From contig JBBHKE010001405.1 of assembly GCA_037447655.1 (NCBI GenBank), positions 1-64,000 of the forward strand: a stretch of DNA of 64,000 nucleotides, written 5' to 3'. Each line of letters begins with the position of its first letter. Within the stretch, counting starts at the first letter, position 1. The notes beneath the pieces were generated by a model. It ran no database searches. It was not told where the DNA came from and saw only the letters and a program-made list of their open reading frames with translations. The stretch is from Zygnema cylindricum (taxonomy: Eukaryota; Streptophyta; Zygnematophyceae; Zygnematales; Zygnemataceae). Shown in pieces: positions 62,201 to 64,000 of this stretch. A program made the position numbers and the translations under genes.

Positions 62201-63254
62201 ACAAATTAGCTAAAAAACTGTTTTTTTTTTTTTTTACTTTTTAAAATGTGTTTCTAAATAATGTACAATTTTTTGTTTTGTCTCTTGCCTGGATCACACT
62301 TTTGTATTTTTATGCCTGGCAAAGTTCAGAATTTTTCACAGTCCAGAATTTTCTATTTCTGATTGGACACTTCAGAAGGCGATTACTTTGTCGATTTTTC
62401 CAGGAAAAATCTTATTTTTTATCAGATTACTTCATTTAGTTTGCTATCATGTCATAAAAAGTTAGATTTTCCGCGACTACCAAGGAGGATGTTGAACAAC
62501 GCAAAACGAACCGATTTGTCTAATGAGTCAAAAAATTTGCTTTATTTCCTTCTAGTGTTAATGAATAAGATTTAAAATTTAGGGTTAGCTTAACGAATTT
62601 ATATATACTACATATGAAGTGCTTATCTGACTATAAAATAATTTAACGAATGAAATCAAAGTAAGGATAATGCACATAATGTGTGCAATTGACATTCTTG
62701 GCATTATGTGGACATTCCTTAAATATGTCAATCTCGCAAGTCCCTAATTTCACAATCGGGCAACTTAATATATAAATAGTTTAAATATTCAATTCCACAT
62801 TCAACTGAAAATATGAAGGAGAAAAGAAACAAGCAAATTATATTTTCAGTTATTATGTCTAATTCTAATCAATCAGAAACTAACAATCGTTATAATAGAA
62901 AATGTGGGTGTAAAATATTTTGCAACAAACCATTACCATTTTGACTGCACGTTTGATGGGCAAAAATACAACAGAAAGTCAATAATCCAGAAAACCAACT
63001 CAATAAAAAGCAATAACCGCTAAAACATGAAAAAAGAATAAAACGATTAGAAAATACAATTCTTATCACGAGATCTTCGTTCACAATCCCCTCCTCCCCT
63101 TCCTTTTTCCCTCCATCACGAAACACAAACATTTGACATACGTTTTTGATGCGAAACAGAGGCATAATCTCTTATGACTTACAAGCCTTGGATGGATTTC
63201 ATTTGACCAATGCACGATGGAATGCTTCCACTCAACTGGTTAACAGATAGTTGT
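49760..63254 (-). CDS. Paralogous LRR / EGF-like / proline-rich gene, 5' end outside window (gene 2)
   Basis: Partial spliced gene on the minus strand, 5' to 3': LRR exons 63183-63254, 55795-55866 and 53467-53538 (each 72 nt, phase 2-2), EGF-like exon 51982-52259, Pro-rich terminal exon 49760-50259. Phases and exon order match gene 1 exactly, so the two are paralogs arranged tail-to-tail, with stop codons about 1.65 kb apart. The signal peptide, LRR cap and probably more LRR exons lie beyond base 64,000. The 7.3-kb intron between the first two visible LRR exons holds a decayed copia element in the same orientation. The predicted role, as for gene 1, is a secreted wall-associated recognition protein (inference). 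Confidence 0.82.
51982..52259 (-). CDS. Gene 2 EGF-like exon
   Basis: TTTTACAG acceptor, GTATGT donor, 278 nt, phase 2 in and phase 1 out. It starts [45 protein letters not shown] and [10 protein letters not shown] follow, with all cysteines in register with gene 1 exon 14, which is 6 nt longer. Read-through past the donor would stop at 51902, giving a tail-less form. Confidence 0.85.
52460..53010 (+). repeat. GTA/GTG trinucleotide-rich microsatellite in gene 2 intron
   Basis: About 550 bp of irregular GTAGTA, GTGGTA and TAGTAG runs between the EGF-like exon and the last LRR exon of gene 2. Confidence 0.8.
53467..53538 (-). CDS. Gene 2 LRR exon (72 nt), last full repeat
   Basis: On the minus strand: GTCACAG acceptor, GTAAGA donor, 72 nt, phase 2-2. 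Reads [24 protein letters not shown]. Confidence 0.88.
55795..55866 (-). CDS. Gene 2 LRR exon (72 nt)
   Basis: On the minus strand: GTCACAG acceptor, GTAAGA donor, 72 nt, phase 2-2. Reads [24 protein letters not shown]. Pro replaces the usual strand Leu. Confidence 0.88.
56362..56948 (-). pseudogene. pol: Second copia RNase H region
   Basis: [40 protein letters not shown] and [20 protein letters not shown] are the copia RT-connection and RNase H blocks. The EAEYMA motif is locally duplicated. The end of the frame carries [12 protein letters not shown]. Confidence 0.85.
57342..57741 (-). pseudogene. pol: Second copia RT, frameshifted and lacking the YVDD box
   Basis: [39 protein letters not shown] and EQMDVKIAF, then a frame break to [16 protein letters not shown] and [12 protein letters not shown]. 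The following bases show no YVDD block, so part of the palm domain is deleted. Confidence 0.85.
58360..58896 (-). pseudogene. pol: Second copia integrase, with internal tandem duplications
   Basis: [20 protein letters not shown] then [13 protein letters not shown] (58711-58896) carries the middle integrase segment. [17 protein letters not shown] and [12 protein letters not shown] (58360-58581) form its C-terminal part. An 86-nt direct duplication lies between them. Confidence 0.75.
58566..58738. repeat. 86-nt tandem duplication in the second copia integrase
   Basis: The block containing TGTGCTTAGCCATCATGCTT and GTAGCGGAGTTC occurs twice head-to-tail with a few differences. Confidence 0.85.
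59130..59779 (-). pseudogene. pol: Second copia protease and GAG-pre-integrase
   Basis: [18 protein letters not shown] is the protease active site (D-T-G retained). [19 protein letters not shown] ends the protease domain. [20 protein letters not shown] (59130-59321) is the GAG-pre-integrase. The pieces lie in different frames. Confidence 0.8.
60020..60615 (-). pseudogene. gag: Second copia gag
   Basis: Upstream frame: [17 protein letters not shown] then [19 protein letters not shown]. Downstream frame (60020-60280): [20 protein letters not shown] and [20 protein letters not shown]. This is UBN2-type gag. A zinc-knuckle relic [11 protein letters not shown] near 59900 has lost its first Cys and has a stop beside it. 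Confidence 0.75.
60790..63182. other. Gene 2 intron, no gene recognised
   Basis: AT-rich, with a C-run near 61210. The plus-strand frame at 61779-62195 (138 codons) starts in TTTA repeats and shows no family features. No further 72-nt LRR exon was found. Confidence 0.45.
63183..63254 (-). CDS. Gene 2 LRR exon (72 nt)
   Basis: On the minus strand: TTGCAG acceptor, GTAAGT donor, 72 nt, phase 2-2. Reads [24 protein letters not shown]. Confidence 0.88.
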
Positions 63255-64000
63255 CTGCAACACGGGACAAAAACCAATCGTCAAGAAATACAAGAATACG
63301 CGATTATGTAGGGAAAAAAAAGCGAATCGTCAGGAAATACAAGAATACGCCATTACGTATGGAAAAAAGCGACAGAAAAGGACGAAAGTTCCACACTTAA
63401 GTGCATTTGTTTGCATACTCTTCCACACCCTTGGTGAACCTCACTCACTCCCTTCCACCCCACCCCTCAGCTCCTTTTTTTTCTACCTGCCGTCATTCAA
63501 CTTTCCAGTATAGATGATTTATTTAAAAATAATGATAGCATAATGCCAGTGCAACTAGTTTAAAATTACTAAAATATGAAAACAATCTCAAATATGGATG
63601 ACAATAAATATGTATATATATGTATGTATATACCTATATATAGATATCCATGTGTATATATGTATTATTATATATAGAGAGATTGTAACATTTGTTGTAG
63701 TCATGTCAAATATCAACCAGAAGGCATGTATCGGCCTAGTCTCACTCCCACACAAACATGTGAATATGAATAATAAATATACATGTATATTTACATCATT
63801 TCAAAAATTCTAAAATTAATTAATAAATATATAATCCATGATAAGAGTTAACAAAAATAGATGTTAAGGTTTGAAAGAAAACAAAGGTAGGTGCACTGTG
63901 TTATTTTTGTACCACATAGATTATTTCATGATCCCTTCGCCCATTTCCCTCTTCCCCATTTCGCCCTACCGTTGTTATTGTTGGTACATCTGTAATTATT

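Noticed and set aside
1-64000. CRISPR arrays, bacterial operons, rRNA genes
   Set aside because: None were seen. Spliced genes and LTR elements show eukaryotic nuclear DNA.

Overview
The window looks like nuclear DNA of a streptophyte (land plant or charophyte-type green alga). It is AT-rich and repeat-laden, has GT-AG introns up to about 7 kb, and carries Ty1/copia and Ty3/gypsy retrotransposons and MITEs. It also carries plant-type leucine-rich repeats (LxxLxLxxNxLSGxIP). The species cannot be fixed from sequence alone; the very long introns would suit a large-genome charophyte or bryophyte, but that is a guess.

Bases 1-20,800 are mostly repeats. They hold 70-nt tandem repeats, an LTR-like fragment, and two near-identical direct repeats of about 660 bp (3775-4432 and 8960-9618). 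Between these lies a 1.6-kb foldback element with TAA target duplications. A complete but decayed Ty1/copia element (9715-15897, minus strand) has 5-bp GTTAC target duplications and sits inside a degraded Ty3/gypsy element (about 9.6-18.0 kb). A TA-flanked MITE (19760-20278) and a TCA-flanked MITE with a perfect 21-bp hairpin (20797-21475) follow.

Bases 21,836-48,108 carry the main discovery, a 15-exon plus-strand gene. It encodes a signal peptide, an LRR N-terminal cap, eleven LRRs each on its own exon of exactly 72 nt with phase-2 boundaries, a cysteine-rich EGF-like exon, and a proline-rich extensin-like tail. The exon lengths sum to 1461 nt, an open frame of 486 codons plus stop. The exons are tiny islands in introns of 152 to 5000 nt and were missed as ORFs because each is so short. 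Repeat variation is concentrated at the solvent-exposed positions of LxxLxLxxN, while the rest of each repeat is nearly constant.

Bases 49,760-64,000 hold a paralogous gene on the minus strand, converging tail-to-tail on the first. Its proline-rich last exon, its EGF-like exon and three 72-nt LRR exons are visible, and its 5' part lies beyond the window. A decayed Ty1/copia element (about 56.36-60.62 kb) occupies its largest visible intron. Together the two genes form a locus of secreted, probably wall-anchored LRR proteins with expandable ligand-binding arrays. Their architecture resembles LRR-extensins (LRX), but with an inserted EGF-like module and one exon per repeat.
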